64,000 nt of DNA from Phlebiopsis flavidoalba (taxonomy: Eukaryota > Basidiomycota > Agaricomycetes > Polyporales > Phanerochaetaceae), in the NCBI GenBank assembly GCA_035772785.1, contig JAOCPU010000021.1, forward strand, positions 372,001 to 436,000, given 5' to 3'. Under the pieces are notes generated by a model. It was not told where the DNA came from and made no database searches. It was given only the letters and a program-made list of their open reading frames with translations. Below, in pieces: positions 22,540 to 34,418 of this stretch. Position 1 is the stretch's first letter; every line of letters begins with the position of its first letter. Position numbers and translations under genes: made by a program.

Positions 22540-24230
22540 TGCCCATCAGCCGCTGCGTGTATAACAGGCCTAGATATATTTAATTCACTCGAGGTAAGTC
22601 GTCCCACCACAGACGACACGGTACTCAAGAGATAACGACAATCAGTAGTAGCAGCCGCAGAGCCCGAAATTCTATTTCTTGTCCGGCATGGGAGGCCCCT
22701 GTTCAAGCCGTCCCGGCGGCATCTTCCTCGACACGTTCCTCGCCTCGCTGTCCTCCTCCACCTCGCTCTCTCCTCCCCGTTATTCACATCGTCATCCTCT
22801 GTCACTTCTCCGCCCTCACTCACATCCCGTCGGACATAGCTGGCGATGATGTCCAAAGCCCCGCCATGTACGGCTTCTCATAGCGTGGGGGCGTGACATG
22901 GCTCCCATATGTGGCCGTGCCCCAACGCTTCCTGACTTCGGCGCCCTGTCTTGATATACCGGCAAGAAAGACCGCTCGGTGTCGGTCCGTCGTGACGCGG
23001 ATCCATAACAACCGAACCCTCTCGCACTTCTTCGTCTTGCTTATCGTCTCTCTGCCTACTGTATACTGTAGGGGATACTGCTGGCTTCTATGGCTCCCTG
23101 TGTCCTATCTACTACTTCACTGTTCTTTCGTCTTCTAGGCTCTCTACTCCTCTTAACCCTTATTCTACTTTTTTATACTTGGCGTTCACTCTCTCTAACT
23201 TTACTCGTCTACGTCGTCGGATCCATAAACGTTCTAACCGAAAACCCTCTTTTTCGCACTTCTACCTCTCCATCCACGCTCTCTTCGTCACGTCCATCCC
23301 CTCGTCCTCCTCGGCTGTCACCTCGTTCTCCGCCTCACTTTCGTCTTCTTTGTCGGAGGCGGACGTACTGGCGATGATGTCATGCCCTCGCCATGTACGG
23401 CTTCTCATGGCATGAGGCGAAAGAGACCCTGTGTAGTGCGCGTCGCAAGCTCCCTTCTCGGCGCCGGGTACTCTGTAGTTTGGCGAAAAAGACCGTACTG
23501 CTGTGTGCCGTCTCAATGGTATTCTTAGTTATGGTGTTAAGCGACCTCGTAACGGGGAATACCCCTGAGTCGCTCTCGGCGTCTGTGTCAGATGCGCTCA
23601 CACTATACAGCACAAGGTCAGTCGTCACACTTGACCTAGTCACAGTTCGTACTCACTCGCTCAGTGTACTCTCAGTTTCTTTCACTGCCAACTACTTCAA
23701 TTTTGCCATTTTCTGTCCTCGCTCGCGGTAGTGGATCCGACGTGGGCCACGCCCTGGCCGCTCTCGGTCTTACCGACCAGGCCAACGGCCTCCAGTATTT
23801 CGACGGCATGCGTCCCGACCGTCCAAATCCTGCTTTGTATCCGTGAACACGGAGACAAGCGGATTGTTCCTCTCGCTGGCCACAACTTGCTTGTCGTTTC
23901 TCGGTGGCGTGGTCATCACATCTAGCATCCGTGAGTCTTAGCGCCCGAGCCTCTAAACAAAATTCGATACTCACTTTTTCTTCTCTTCCACAGCACCTCG
24001 CTGGTCATAGCCCAAGTTTGGGATGTGTGTAATACCTGCATCGATCGCGGTCGTGTGTGGCGGGCTATGTGAGCAATTGGTGCGCTGGGACTTGTCGCGA
24101 GAGACTGGACGCGGCGTCTGGTTCAGCCATTGTGGGAGTTCCCCGAGTAGACATGCTGCCAAACTGTTACTGTCTCTCAAGAGCACTGGCGAAGAGTCAC
24201 GGAATGAGCTGGGGGGGGGCAAAGAGAATG
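22540..24230 (-). CDS. Unassigned protein with repeated acidic Ser/Asp/Glu-rich modules
   Basis: On the minus strand three acidic blocks follow one another: SASDTDAESDSG (about 23600-23565), STSASDKEDESEAENEVTAE (about 23370-23310) and DVSEGGEVTEDDDVNNGEER (about 22830-22770). Two of them are preceded by the same stretch, CHEKPYMAR or MRSRTWRG leading into HDIIAS, and the nucleotides CGCCATGTACGGCTTCTCAT occur twice on the plus strand (about 22862 and 23389). This is an internal duplication of roughly 500 bases. The family is unknown. The acidic, serine-rich nature would suit a disordered region of a nuclear or scaffolding protein, but that is inference. Confidence 0.3.
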
Positions 24231-25600
24231 AGTGTTTTACTAGGGCTATATATGTTGTCGACGTCGCTGATGGGCCACATATGCCGGCGGGTCAAATACA
24301 CGCGTTGCCCTGTCCGTTTGGCCAATGCGTCTGTTTGGCGGCGCTGACGTTGTAAGATCGTTTTGAATCCATTCCCCTTGCGTTGTCTAAAGCAGGCGCG
24401 GATGTAGCGAGTGGCCACGACCGGTCTCGAGTTCGAAATGAGGTCTTCCGTCGGTTTCCAATCACGTGATCTGCTTTCGGTCGCCTGCACCTGTTTGCAG
24501 TTGACAAATGCGACACAACGTGTACGCTTCTTTCTTTTCTACGTCGCCAGCGGTCGCTCAAATCCACAGATACTCCGTTTTGTCGTAACTTGGTACTTGA
24601 TGCCTGGTGCTAAGGACGGTACAAAACCGTTTGGGCCGTCTGATGATATTACTAGTACTCGTCTTCAGGTTCGCCCCATCCCTTAACGGGGAGCTCCTCT
24701 GGGTCAGTCTCAGACGTAATAGTCAGTACTGGTGCACAGTGACTGGTGAACTAGCTGTCGTCAATTCTCACTCCACAGTGGCTAGCAGACATAGCTGATG
24801 TTAGGACACATCCTCGCAGTCATTCAGCCTGACGGCATCCTTCGCAAAAATGATCAGGTCCAAGGTTTGTGTCCTCAAAGGTCAACGGCAGCAACATAAA
24901 ACTTTAACCGTTGGAAACAACTTCCTTTGATGAACAAGACGCGCACAGCAAGCTAATGTGGCAAGGTTCAGCGCTCAGTGTCTCAGGACTCGGACAGAAG
25001 CCTTCCCTCGACAGCAGGGGGAGCTCCTCGGTTCGCTCCTCCAGCATCAGAGGGCGCTTCCGGGTGGACCTGGACAGGCTTACTATTCTATGTGGGGGCG
25101 TCATGAGTTTACGGCACATTACGGTGTATTATAGGGTGACAGAACTTGAACATGAGAGATGGTGTGTAATCGTAACTAATCTTTCTTCGTGATGCTCGAC
25201 TGATAGACTACCATTTTGAACATACACACATATATATATAATCTTTCTGCTGTCCTTGATATCGAATGATATTAGCTGAACACTTCGAAGCTTAAACGTT
25301 CATGTCCGTCGTACCGGACATGCAAATCAAGCGATGACAGACGAAGCTGCGTTTTGTGCCATCTGAGTAATCTCTAACGACAAGAATCATGCGCAACCTC
25401 GGACTTCCGACTCAGGCCGCAACGAATGCATGCATTTGGTAGTTTTTTTGTCCAAGGCGGTACATGACTCGCTCGAGCGCTGTTAACATTCCTTCAATGA
25501 ATGACTATTGCCAATCCAAATCATGCCGATCGATACGTACTTTTACCGCCACCACCACTGCCACCCCCACACGCAGCCCGAAGAGATGAGCCAATACACG
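24231..25600. other. No assignable gene
   Basis: A minus-strand frame near 25090-24950 reads VSLSRSTRKRPLMLEERTEE followed by LPLLSREG and looks like a cytosolic tail, and TSETDPEELPVKGWGEPED lies near 24700. They may belong to the acidic-repeat gene or to a separate one. No motif settles it. Confidence 0.25.
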
Positions 25601-25677
25601 AGGCGAAGCGAAGCGATGCTCATAAAGCTGAGATGTGCAGCCATGTCATGTGGAAGCGAACCACCCCGTGCCCGGCC

Positions 25678-27440
25678 ATGTCGATAACTCAAGACGCACT
25701 CGCACAAAAAAAATTCGTCTCGGTTTTTCCCTCGATTGTAAAAGTCTCTCATTGATGATGAGTGTTGCTACTCTGACACATTCATAAAAGCCAACGCTCG
25801 GACTACATAGCGGTTGCGACCACCGGTAAGTCCCCCTCTCGTTTGCGTTTTTTGGCGACACTCACCCTCGCCTGTGCCATACTTATATCATAGCATTGGT
25901 CGTTTACGAATACCTTTTCACGTTTGACCAAGAGGTGATAGCGGTTTGGAAACGAAATGGACAGCGTCCTCGACACTGCTCATCTCCATTCGATGGACAA
26001 TGGTGTTGAATTCGGTCATAGGCTGTGGGTCCACTTTCACCTATTGTATGCACATTGCTTCTGTTCATTTTGTTACACCAGAAGGGGTCGCTAAGTCATA
26101 CATCACAGAAGTGCGTACTATCGTCGTCGCATACCTAGGAGGGGCTTCCTGATAACACGCACAATCAGCTGCGTCTGGGTACCCATTTCGACTGATGCCT
26201 TGGAACTGTTAAGTTTTTGCACAGGTCACCAGTAGGTCCTCAGCATTCTGCTCGGTCCACCGCACTGACAAAGCCCTTATTTCGGCCAGTATTCTCCGCG
26301 TTGCGTGTTTTCGCAATATGGCATGCAAGTGCATACCGGTACATCTTTTCCATCGCAATCCTCGTGCTAGGGCTAGTTCCGGTTGGAACGAATTTAGTAT
26401 GTCTCAGAATTCAACACATCTCATCTAATGATGCGCGACCAACCAAACTAACAGTGGGCAAGCATAATTACAACCTTCACTTATGGCAACATACCCAACC
26501 CCAGTCTGCCAACAACTATTGACCTGTCGTTGCACATATACGACCTGTGAGTAGTCACAGAGGGACGCGAACGTCCGGATATATAGCCTAACTCACAATA
26601 TCTCCGCCTATAGGAGTGAGCATATTGACCAGGTTCTCAGATGATATTAATGACTCATCGAATATATCTGTGTTAGTGCTTATTTTGACACGTAAGCTGC
26701 GCGATTGCAAGCGCTCTGCTGACTCTAATATTCACAATGATAAAAACACTCCGTCAAGGAGAGAATCTAGGAGTTTGGACGTACAGGCCTCTCTAACGAG
26801 CTGCCTCCTTCGCGATGGTTAGACGTGTGGGTGTTTAGTGTCACAGTCAAAATATGCTTTGCTTCTATATGTAGGGATCCAATTTTACATTCACGTATGC
26901 TGGCATTTTCCCCCATTGCTGCAGAACGCCTGCATTATATTGTCCATCTTGGGCGATCGCAAAAATCGATCAGCAATCATAACCGCATAGTCCAACCAAT
27001 CCGTGCCATGCGTGCGTGACATACACGTTTCCAAACCTCGGTAACACATCTTTGCAGCCGTTCTCATATCATTTCGCGACCTGAATGATGAACATCTATA
27101 CGTATGTTCATTCTAGTAGCTGCATTGGTGAAAGTCATGGGTAGGACTTCTCTATGTTGCAGCTGGGGTGTGACCTCTCAGTCCGAGTTTGTTATCTCCC
27201 GAGTCTCTTACAGCCGCCGGATTCTTGTCAACAGATCATGTTAGCGACGCGTGCGTCAATCAAATAATGCGACCGTTCCACATATCCGATATCCACCACT
27301 GCCTCCCACAGGTATCTTCAAGATGGCACGCCGAGATTTGCCGATGGTGGGAAACATTGGAGAAGTCCCTTGTGGACTACTCACAAGGCACTCCGTGAAG
27401 TGCTTGAGAGATCAGATGCCTCGAGGCTACATGCGCTGAG
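25678..27440 (+). CDS. DUF6533 membrane protein, copy 4
   Basis: Start MSITQDALAQKKF; after YIAVATT an intron 25826-25893 has the same position as in copies 1-3 but a diverged sequence. Exon 2 reads ALVVYEYLFTFDQEVIAVWK, then one extra base shifts into KWTASSTLLISIRWTMVLNS. Later helices: FSALRVFAIWHASAYRYIFS and IAILVLGLVPVGTN (about 26290-26398). The loop motif is RRESRSLDVQASLTSCLLRDG split by frame (about 26757-26820). The tail is recognisable by MVGNIGE (about 27341-27360). It lacks the promoter block shared by copies 1-3; a weaker CATAAAG lies about 55 bases upstream of the ATG. It converges on the S53 peptidase. Confidence 0.65.
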
Positions 27441-27772
27441 ATGGTGCTTGACTTGAGGACAAGGCTGTGAGGAAGAAGACATGATTGCATGGTTCTCTTG
27501 AATGTAAAAGTGTAGGAGTACGTGCCCCCGCCCTGTGCAAAAACCTGTCTCGGAATCCGAGTACATACATAATATCCATTGTCAAACAGCTCTACAGTCA
27601 GGACAGATACACTTTCTGTTCAAACAGGGACAGAATACCATGCGAGCTCTAGTATGATTTGGATGTGCCGAAGATTCTCGTCGGGCAACGTGTACGGCCC
27701 CCCCCCCCAAAAACACTGGCTATGCCATCGCCGCAGGCGTTATGACTGTATTTAGTAGCAGCGACCGTCCAG

Positions 27773-30160
27773 TCAATAGGTGCCTTTCATAGCCAGGGAA
27801 AGCACTTTGAGAATATTGGTGCTGTGCCAATATGCGGCTGAGGATATACGATCAGATACCCTGAAACAAAACATAGTCAAGCTCTTCTCAGTCGTACGCT
27901 GTTGAGGGTACAATAAACACACATACCGTTTTACGGAGCCTGTGAGGTGCTGACTTACATTTGCCCAAATAGGTGCAGAGGACAGTCCTCGCACTATACA
28001 TGTCCACAACTTGACAGCGGGATAATATTGGCAGGTTTTTGTCCCGGACTATTCTTACCGGGAGAGTGAGGTCCAGTGAAAAGCGCCCTTCTCCATCACA
28101 CCAGTAAACATAACAGAGGACTGGGGGGTGTTACAAGGAATCCAGAGAACCGGTTTGCCTTCTGAGACGTAGACGATCATTCACAAGTGCAAATGTTAAT
28201 GCTTGAGCCGAAGGTAGGCGGCCACGGCGTGGAGTGGGCGGAGATAGACAGTACCACGCTATAAGCTGTTATTGCACCACCGGCCCCCTACTACTACCTC
28301 GAATGGTTGATCCTGTGAGTCGGCTCACCTATGATATGGTTAACGTTATCAAGACAAATTTGAGCCAAGGATTGGGTGATACCATCCGGTGCCGCGGTAT
28401 GGGGCGGCAGTCCATCCGCCCTACTTTTTTTTTTGATTTGGTAGTACTGCATCAGGAAAATCGAGGGTGAAACGTGATCTCGAAGAGGAACGCAGCTTGC
28501 GGGGGACGCCGCCGCCTGATCTGGTACAAAGATGTGGGCGTCGTAGGCGCAGATAGATGATTGGGTGGAGAGATTTCCTCACTCAAGTGCTGCTAATGAA
28601 ATGGACAGCGCGTTCAGGATTGACTCCGATGGTGGCTCCAACTGTGGTAACGTAGGGGCAAGACGCTGGGAAACGACGGGCGTGAAGGTATTATTCGTTA
28701 CAGAGGTCGGGTACGGTGTCGTGGCCTCCACGCACCTTCCTCCGTCTCCTGAGGTCGTAGATAACGGAGCATACCGAGGGCGGGCTCCGAGGGCCATATA
28801 CGCATTGCAGAGCTTATGTTGCATTTGAACATAAGTAAAAGTCATGAGAAAGAGAATGATTGACGAGACGGACGTGGCAAAGCTAGGTTGACCAGACAGT
28901 ATTCATTCAAACCATAAGATGTTGCACAACAGAGGGAGGGTTTGCGACACAGTGGCAAGCCAGCACCCTCGCGCTGTCTATGAGGAGACCTGTACGAATA
29001 GTCGTCGTTTCCATTTTGCCAGAAAGGTTACGGGTACGCCTGTAGCGAGGCCCACGGTATATTCAAGATCAAGGTTCGCTTCCAGACTGTGCGCGACGTG
29101 AGTGAAAATGAGTGAACGTCTTAAGCCAGAAGTCCTACCTACCTGCGCCAGACCCCCGTTCCGCCGGCAGGATCTTGTGGGTTGGTGCCATTCTATCCAA
29201 GAGTCTGAAGGTTGATGAAAGTTGTCAGTCAGTGGGCGTGAGATATCCGGTCGCTATATTGTCCTTGAGGAAGCTCGTGAACTGGTGATAACTTGATATC
29301 AAACTCTCTTGCGCGATCGTCGTGAGGCACATAAGCTCTTACCGCCAGATCTGCCCTTCGTGGATAATCGGGATCATTCTGGTATGCGTGCGTGACCAAG
29401 AGCGTATTCCTTTTTCTGAGTCGCTGGAGTGCTTGGAATCCCATATATATCCTGCAAGCATTGTACAGGCGTGATCGTGGAGCTGCCCAACAAAGATCCC
29501 GGAAATGAAACGTGGTTCGCTCGTCGTGAATGATCGTACCACGGTCAGTCGTGGCTCCAGTTCCCCGAAGGACCGTGGTAGGGTGCATCACGTCGATATG
29601 ACCGACAAGCTCTGGAGGGGAAGCGATACGGCGCAAGCGTCCGCACGATCGATGTAGATGTGAGGGCCCATGGACGAAGGTCTCGTAGTCGGTTCCGAAT
29701 ATCTCATTTGCCTTGCCCACTGTTGTGTTAAATGATATCCACTCTCCTTTGGGAGAGAGGGTTCGTCGTGTTCAAGTCATGAGTTTTCGCGAAGGCATAG
29801 AATACAGATACTGAATTTTCCGGAGGGCGCAGATAAGGACTAAGCTCGTCTGACACAGCGATTGTCAATACGGGAAAAAAAACGCTAGATTACGGAATGC
29901 GGTAATGGCTCACCACAGCTGAGAGCCACTGGCGAAAAATCAGAGCTTCCAGGAGTACGATGTGCATCAGCTTGTCGTGAAGCCCGGACGACGTCGTTTG
30001 ATACCAGACCAACGCGAAACTCGATGGATTTTGGTCTACGGGTGCGCGGCCAATGCTCTACACGAACCCATGTGGCGGGGTTTCCACCTTTCTTCATGGA
30101 GTACCAGGGAGGCCCACACGCTGGAAGTGTGTGGATGAGGAGCGTTCGGGGACGAACCAT
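27773..30160 (-). CDS. Secreted S53 sedolisin (tripeptidyl-peptidase type)
   Basis: Serine-carboxyl peptidase made with a propeptide and active at acid pH outside the cell. The ATG at 30160 lies after a TATA box. The propeptide reads ETPPHGFV, SIEFRVGLVSNDV, TPGSSDF, then after an intron GEWISFNTTVGKANEIFGTD and YETFVHG (about 29760-29660) and PPELVGHIDVMHPTTV (about 29610-29570). The catalytic domain starts with ACLQALY-like and KRNTLLVTHAYQND residues, NPQDPAGGTG, and EANLDLEYTVGLATGVPVTF (29082-29023), which holds the catalytic Glu and Asp (ExxxD). AYMALGAR and SGDGG (about 28790-28730) and FALVNDRL (about 28190) follow. The end, PIFSKVLSLAMK-like, reaches the stop near 27773. I could not place the SGTS nucleophile loop among the frame changes. 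Confidence 0.75.
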
Positions 30161-30243
30161 TGTATCACTAATGCAGTGTCATTCAACGACTGATGGGAGG
30201 CTGGTGTGCCCTCGTACCTTTCATGAGCGTGTCGTCGGTCCTA

Positions 30244-30253
30244 ACTTATATAC
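30244..30253 (-). promoter_or_regulatory. TATA box of the S53 peptidase gene
   Basis: On the minus strand GGTATATAAGTTAGG lies about 90 bases before the ATG at 30160, a usual spacing for a basidiomycete core promoter. Confidence 0.45.
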
Positions 30254-30299
30254 CGCGGCGATGATCCGCTTGTATGTGTTATGCGTGAGTGCCTGCTAA

Positions 30300-33200
30300 G
30301 AGCGACATTGTAACGTTTTATAGTTCCCCGTACCATCCATTTGCGCCCGCGGTATCCGTGATGGTTGCGGCAATGGGACGCCGGGATGACTATGTGTCGA
30401 GGTCGACGTCAGTTTCGGGACTGTCCCGCGACGGGGCCCGTGCACATGCAACATGCGGCTCCACGCACTCTACGTTTTTAGTTCGATTTGCCACACCATA
30501 GCCTTTGTGTACACGGCAACCGAGTCACTGAGACCAATACGTTTTATAAAGCGAACCACTGGGCACGGTAAGTTTTGATGTATACTGGGAAAGCCAACGA
30601 GGTCGAAAGGTGAGTACGTCAATGCTTCCCCTCAGACGATATTTAATAAGGGTTATTTACATTAAGATTGAAGCGTTCGTGTTCTGTTGGGCGTATCTTT
30701 AATCTGCGGGGGGGCTCCGTTAGTCCGAAAGATTGCGATAACTCCCAGCATGGAGTGATTCATTTTCAGGGCAGCTCTGATACGCCATATATGAAGTTGG
30801 GTATCAGGGTGGTAATGTGAGCAAAAATGAGTCGAAGCCTTGTCGTTTGGTAAGATATGGAGTAAATAGAGGTACTTACCAAGATTGCACTTCATGAGCG
30901 TTAAGCAACCAGACCTGCGGCGTTCCGTAGACGCGAACTGTTGGCGGTCGGGCAAAGATGCTCCCAGTCGACTAATGTGAATTCACAGACGTCCATGGTT
31001 CAGTTAGATTACGGGAAGCGTGTCGGGGTTTTACGGAGCGTATAGAATTGTCATGTCTTTCAACGACGTTTTATGACGATGGACGGATCTGTGGTGGTGG
31101 GGTCGTGGTTCGAGTGGTGGAAGCAATGTGACATGTGGACACAGTGTCAATGGGAGCTTGATCGGGAACACGCCGGATTGACTTACCACGTCTGTCGAAC
31201 GTCTCTATTTTCGACCCATAGTTTACAGTGGATGAAGATGTTAATTCGCGAGGATAGTTTCATCTGACGGCATACGAAGCCTGAAACGGAAGTGGGATCT
31301 GTTTGCCGCAAAACGGTGCTAAGGCAGGAGAGGAACTTTACGTGAGATGAGAAGAGCAGTCATCTCGTTCTCAAGAAGGCGATATAATGGATCGGCGCTC
31401 TTGACGAGTGCACCCCTTACATTAAATACTGCCGTTTATTTGTCACTCTTGCCGGAAATTTACCCCAGGCCTGATTTGAGATAGCGGTTGAAAAGGGAGC
31501 ATATAGTTAGTAGGTCCCCTCGACTTTCGGATTGCCGTGTTCGACTGAGGTCGAGCTTCGCTGTGTCTGTGGCTTTAAAACTTTTATAGCGCTAGAGTTC
31601 GGCTGATACAGACATGGCAACTATATGGTGAGCCCGTACCATATATTGTGCCGGCACGAGGATCACAGGGGGGGGGGGGATGGTGGTGCGTTGATCATGG
31701 TCGATCTGCGAAGAGGCAGGATTCAACTTTCAATCAGTCGTGAGGGGAAACGTTGGCTGGAGAGGCATTAGCACGGTGACCGTTTTTGACAGCCAAGCTC
31801 TTAGTGTCCGATGCCGGGTGAGACCGACGCTGCGCCCTGATGCGCTACTCTCCTCGAATGGAGTGCTGGTGGTTAAATCCACAAGCGGTTTGCGGGTCAT
31901 GGTTGCGTTGCGGTAATAATTTATGAGAACTACTGGAAATGGACTTAGTCTCACGGTATACCTCGTGTATAGAGCTACGCTATGTCGAGTAGTGTAGGCG
32001 GAAAGGGTGCAGCGCGTAAGTAGACACATTGGGGCGGTTTATTGAACTAGCCAACTCCTGGATCCTCCGTCCGTCAATACAATCATCTGTAAAATAGCTC
32101 CTAGGCCCAAAGATTTATAGCATACTATGTGTTGAGTATGTTATAGCGGCTGCCTGTGTACGATTGTCTGTCAATGTCTGTATTGACGCGACGTACGAAT
32201 CTGTGAGGACTTCGTGCCTGCGCGACTTGTGGTTTTTGCGCAAATACCACAGTATGTTGCAAGGGGAAACAAGTTTGTGCATGGGGGCGGGCTAACGTTA
32301 AGAACTCGGGGTTGGATCCCGGACAGTCCATGTACCGTCCAGTAGTGGCGGTAGAATGTTCCATGGATATAAATGTGAAAAGCCCCATTGAAAAAAATCG
32401 CCAAGCGGAAGTTGCGACCAAAGAGGGACCCGACATGGACCGGGACAAAAGACTGGGTCTTCCCACATGGACCTGCGAGGAGGGCATCCCTAGATCAATG
32501 TCCTTCAGTTTAAGTATAGAGTCGAGAATGAATTGCTTATAAGAGTGAAACTGCTAAGATACGCGCCCATCTACGAAGTTCGAATCCATTTTAGAAGCAT
32601 CGGACTGACGGTCAAATCACGTCAGGGACTTGGCGGAGGTCATCGCGCAAGCAGCGTTAAATAAGCGGCATGCCATGTACTGGGTGGGGTGGTGGATGGC
32701 GAGACTTGCTGGCAGGATCGGTTGCGGGGTTTGAGCTGTACGCGGATGTTCGCGATCGTTGGTCGTGCATGTCATGGCGTGATTGCTAATCACTCACTCA
32801 CAACTGTACACAAGAGTCAGCGATAGTATGGCGTACACAGTGTTTCATATATCCCTCCCGTTGTCGCTCTCCCGTCCTGTGGTCTCATATGAGTAAACGA
32901 TTCTCTCGTTGAAAATCTGGAACCACAATGTAAATACCCGTTGTTTTGCCTATTCTGTTGTGTAGCATGAACTGCACTACTGACACATAAGGACCATAAA
33001 CCGTTGCCCCCCGTGGATTTTACAGTGTTTCTTGTCTACCGCATATCCGATTGTGAGTTATTGCCAGTGCCGTGCTGATTCCATGGTGATGTCCAGGGAT
33101 TCTGGAAGAATAAACTCCATAATGATGTCAACTGAGCACTGAAGACACCGCAACAGAGCTCCAATGCTGAGGACCTTCCCGTTTATGCGAACCCATCCGG

Positions 33201-34400
33201 AAATCGCGACTTTTCATGCGGGTCAACGACTCTTCGCAAACGTCTCTGCTTTACCTTGCTCGGCTTGACCCTACTAGTAAATGGATACGAGCTAATGCTC
33301 TGCAAGATAGATGGGCTGGCCGCCATTGTTTGGCGGCTTGATTTGTCGTCTGGAACAAAAAGTTCCGGGCGGCGGGGTAGGTGGCAGTCTGGTTTCCGAC
33401 TCACTGTCTGTGATCGTATGTTGACCTCCCTCCTAATTTCTTACTGTAGAAGATCTTGCCAGCCTAGCAAATTTCAAGAGAGATTTTTGAAGTGCTTCTG
33501 ATAGCTCTGGTAGGTGCGACCTGCTAAATCGCTTGTCAAGATTGCTGAAAGTCCCCCCATGACCAGCTTGACGGTGCATATACGTGATCGACCGCGGAAG
33601 TAGATGCTAACAACGGGATCACCCGACCGGTGCTCACTTTGGATCGATTCGTCGCCGGGCAGGTCGTTGATCTCTCACTTCCACTACTCGAGCACCAGAC
33701 CAGCCCTTTCCTCGCTAGTGTTCACCGGAAACCCAAATGCTATCTGGACGCTTAGCTTGTTATTACCAAACGACCTTAGCCGTCCGCGAAACGAATTTCT
33801 TTCGCAGTTTATCGGGCGCTTTGTCGACAGAAACGTCTCAACTTACACCCCGTGTTCAACTCTGCTGCGCTTCAGCACAAAGTTGTTCTGAAGGGCGGGA
33901 CTTCTCATCATTATCGTTGTGGCAAGCATCTTGTCCTCAACCGAATGCGCCGCTCCGATATCCTGCGTACACGCAGAAGCCTGGACACGTAACATATTCC
34001 CCAGAAGCCCGCCCCGAGGTTGCGACAAGCCATTTGAGCGACTTGTACGTCGTTTTTCAATTTGAGTGGACCTGCGTGTCATTAGGTGGATCCCTTGCTT
34101 TACTGGTACACGTTGTCGCTCAGCTTGCATGGTAATGAAGTATTCACGCCCCTTAAACATTACTCAGGGTTCTCAGATGGGGGACGCAGGGTGCACACCG
34201 ACCATACTCTATTGATCGGCCTTCAATTAGATCTCTTTCCTACCTTCTCGTCTATTACATGTAAGCAGTCTAATGCTCTTCTATCAGCAGAGCCCTGTCT
34301 GATGCCTCAGTATTCCGAATTCAAGCCCCACGTCTCGACGCTCTGCCGGGGGAAGGCCGACTATATAGCTCCTTGAGGATAACGACGAGGGACACCAGCA
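30300..34400. other. 4-kb tract without an assignable gene
   Basis: Neither strand gives a recognisable family. A possible exon pair on the minus strand at 30960-30665 has a clean GTAAGTACC donor and CCCGCAG acceptor. A plus-strand frame at 33604-33891 (WIDSSPGRSLISHFHYSS) has coding-like composition. Twelve G lie at 31668-31679. I see nothing else to name. Confidence 0.3.
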
Positions 34401-34418
34401 TTCCCTCAGTCAAGAGAC

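Noticed and set aside
23697..23905. Minus-strand reading resembling a small-GTPase TKQDL motif or a FAD hydroxylase segment
   Set aside because: Only a few residues fit either family, no P-loop or second motif is nearby, and the plus strand reads equally well.
32570..32600. GTTCGAATCC, resembling a tRNA B box
   Set aside because: No A box at the proper distance and no acceptor stem.
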